7,207 nt of DNA, taken from contig DMRV01000251.1 in assembly GCA_003456455.1 (NCBI GenBank), forward strand, positions 1 through 7,207. The letters run 5' to 3'. Each line of letters starts with the position of its first letter. Within the stretch, counting starts at the first letter, position 1. This document shows positions 6,549 through 7,207 of this stretch, piece after piece. Under the pieces are notes generated by a model. It had not been told where the DNA came from. It ran no database searches and saw nothing but the letters and a program-made list of their open reading frames with translations. The DNA is from Flavobacteriales bacterium. GTDB lineage: Bacteria; Bacteroidota; Bacteroidia; UBA10329. The translations under genes and the position numbers were made by a program.

Positions 6549-7207
6549 GTTGTGAACTCTTCTACTTGGTACGTTTTTTCATTAAAGGCTATGCCATTTT
6601 TTTTTAGCTCCTCCAAAACTGGCTCGTAAACACCTTTAGAAAGCGGAAGCAAAACACCACGTTCTGTAATTCTATTTTCCAAAATCATGCGTGTAGCAAT
6701 TGCTAATGTATAACCAACTGTTTTTGACATGGCCGTGTTTTCTTGATCATCCCCCTTCACTACCATGGAACTTTCGGTTACAAACTTCTTTCCATTCTTC
6801 ACAAATCCAACCTTGTGCCACATCACAATCATATCCTTATCGTCTGGCCTCATGCTCCATTTCTGCTCCAGAATATGCTGAAGCATCTGCGCTGGAGTAG
6901 CATTTTTCAAACCGATAACAATCTTATCAAAAATACCTAACCACTGCAGCTTTTGCATTAACCTATCATCTTGATCCAATTTAAGCATGGCTCGCAGCTT
7001 TAATTCCACATTATCACGCAAGCTGAAGGGAAGAAATGAATTTACAAAATCACGGTTAGTCATCGTTTCCGAGCCTTCCATTACGTAGCTATCATCGGTC
7101 ATTCCAAGCTGTACAAATACATCCCAACTTCGGCTAAAGCCTGGCTTACGAAGTGTTCCGCGATAAAGCGTTTTTACATCGTGTAATCCATACACTTCTA
7201 CATACGA
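6545..7207 (-). CDS. Saccharopine dehydrogenase family protein, C-terminal part (5' end outside window)
   Basis: The frame is open to the right edge, and the codons before the GTG at 7195 (reading S-Y-V-E) continue it, so the 220 residues seen are a 3' fragment. The missing N-terminus should hold the Rossmann NAD(P)-binding domain. The visible part is the catalytic and C-terminal domain: TLYRGTLRKPGF, the strand DMIVMWHKVGF, and TAMSKTVGYTLAIATRMIL followed by RGVLLPLSKGVYEPVLEEL. These correspond to the C-terminal region of yeast Lys9-type saccharopine reductases. Such enzymes interconvert saccharopine with aminoadipate semialdehyde plus glutamate, or with lysine plus 2-oxoglutarate, in lysine metabolism. 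Bacteroidota homologues are common, but substrate specificity is often unproven. It overlaps coaD by four bases (ATGA). Confidence 0.88.
   Translation of the reverse strand, partial: SYVEVYGLHDVKTLYRGTLRKPGFSRSWDVFVQLGMTDDSYVMEGSETMTNRDFVNSFLPFSLRDNVELKLRAMLKLDQDDRLMQKLQWLGIFDKIVIGLKNATPAQMLQHILEQKWSMRPDDKDMIVMWHKVGFVKNGKKFVTESSMVVKGDDQENTAMSKTVGYTLAIATRMILENRITERGVLLPLSKGVYEPVLEELKKNGIAFNEKTYQVEEFTT

Noticed and set aside
7193..7195. GTG as the true start of the saccharopine dehydrogenase-like gene
   Set aside because: The frame stays open to the window edge, and the Rossmann domain expected at the N-terminus is missing, so the gene continues outside.

Overview
The window looks like ordinary core chromosome of a member of the Bacteroidota, probably a Flavobacteriales-like lineage. 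The evidence is the FtsH, CoaD and PyrE sequence style, the run rsfS-ftsH-DUF2007 next to birA and pyrE, the lack of Shine-Dalgarno sequences before most starts, and promoter candidates of the Bacteroidota TAnnTTTG type. No tRNA, rRNA, insertion sequence, CRISPR array, phage gene or large repeat was seen. Gene density is close to 100 percent; the longest gap between genes is about 48 bases.

Left part (1-2612, minus strand): rsfS (ribosome silencing factor), then ftsH (membrane AAA+ zinc protease), then the first 30 codons of a DUF2007-like protein that runs off the left edge. They are closely spaced and probably form one operon read from a short divergent promoter region at about 2613-2660.

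Middle (2661-4666): birA (biotin-protein ligase without a DNA-binding domain, plus strand) converges on pyrE (orotate phosphoribosyltransferase, minus strand) with one base between the stop codons. pyrE is head to head with a NUDIX hydrolase gene, and their ATG codons share two bases within a single CATG, so each promoter region must lie in or over the partner's coding sequence.

Right part (4669-7207, minus strand): a saccharopine dehydrogenase-like gene (5' end outside the window), coaD (coenzyme A biosynthesis) and a secreted thioredoxin-fold (TlpA-like) protein. They are chained by two successive ATGA stop/start overlaps, which suggests translational coupling. The TlpA-like protein has lost the first cysteine of the usual CxxC site (it reads N-G-Y-C).

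The genes serve general housekeeping: ribosome silencing, membrane protein quality control, biotinylation, pyrimidine synthesis, CoA synthesis and amino acid metabolism. I found no convincing sign of a new multi-gene system. The points most worth a second look are the overlapping divergent starts of pyrE and the NUDIX gene, the degenerate thioredoxin-like protein, and the palindromic divergent promoter region between rsfS and birA.
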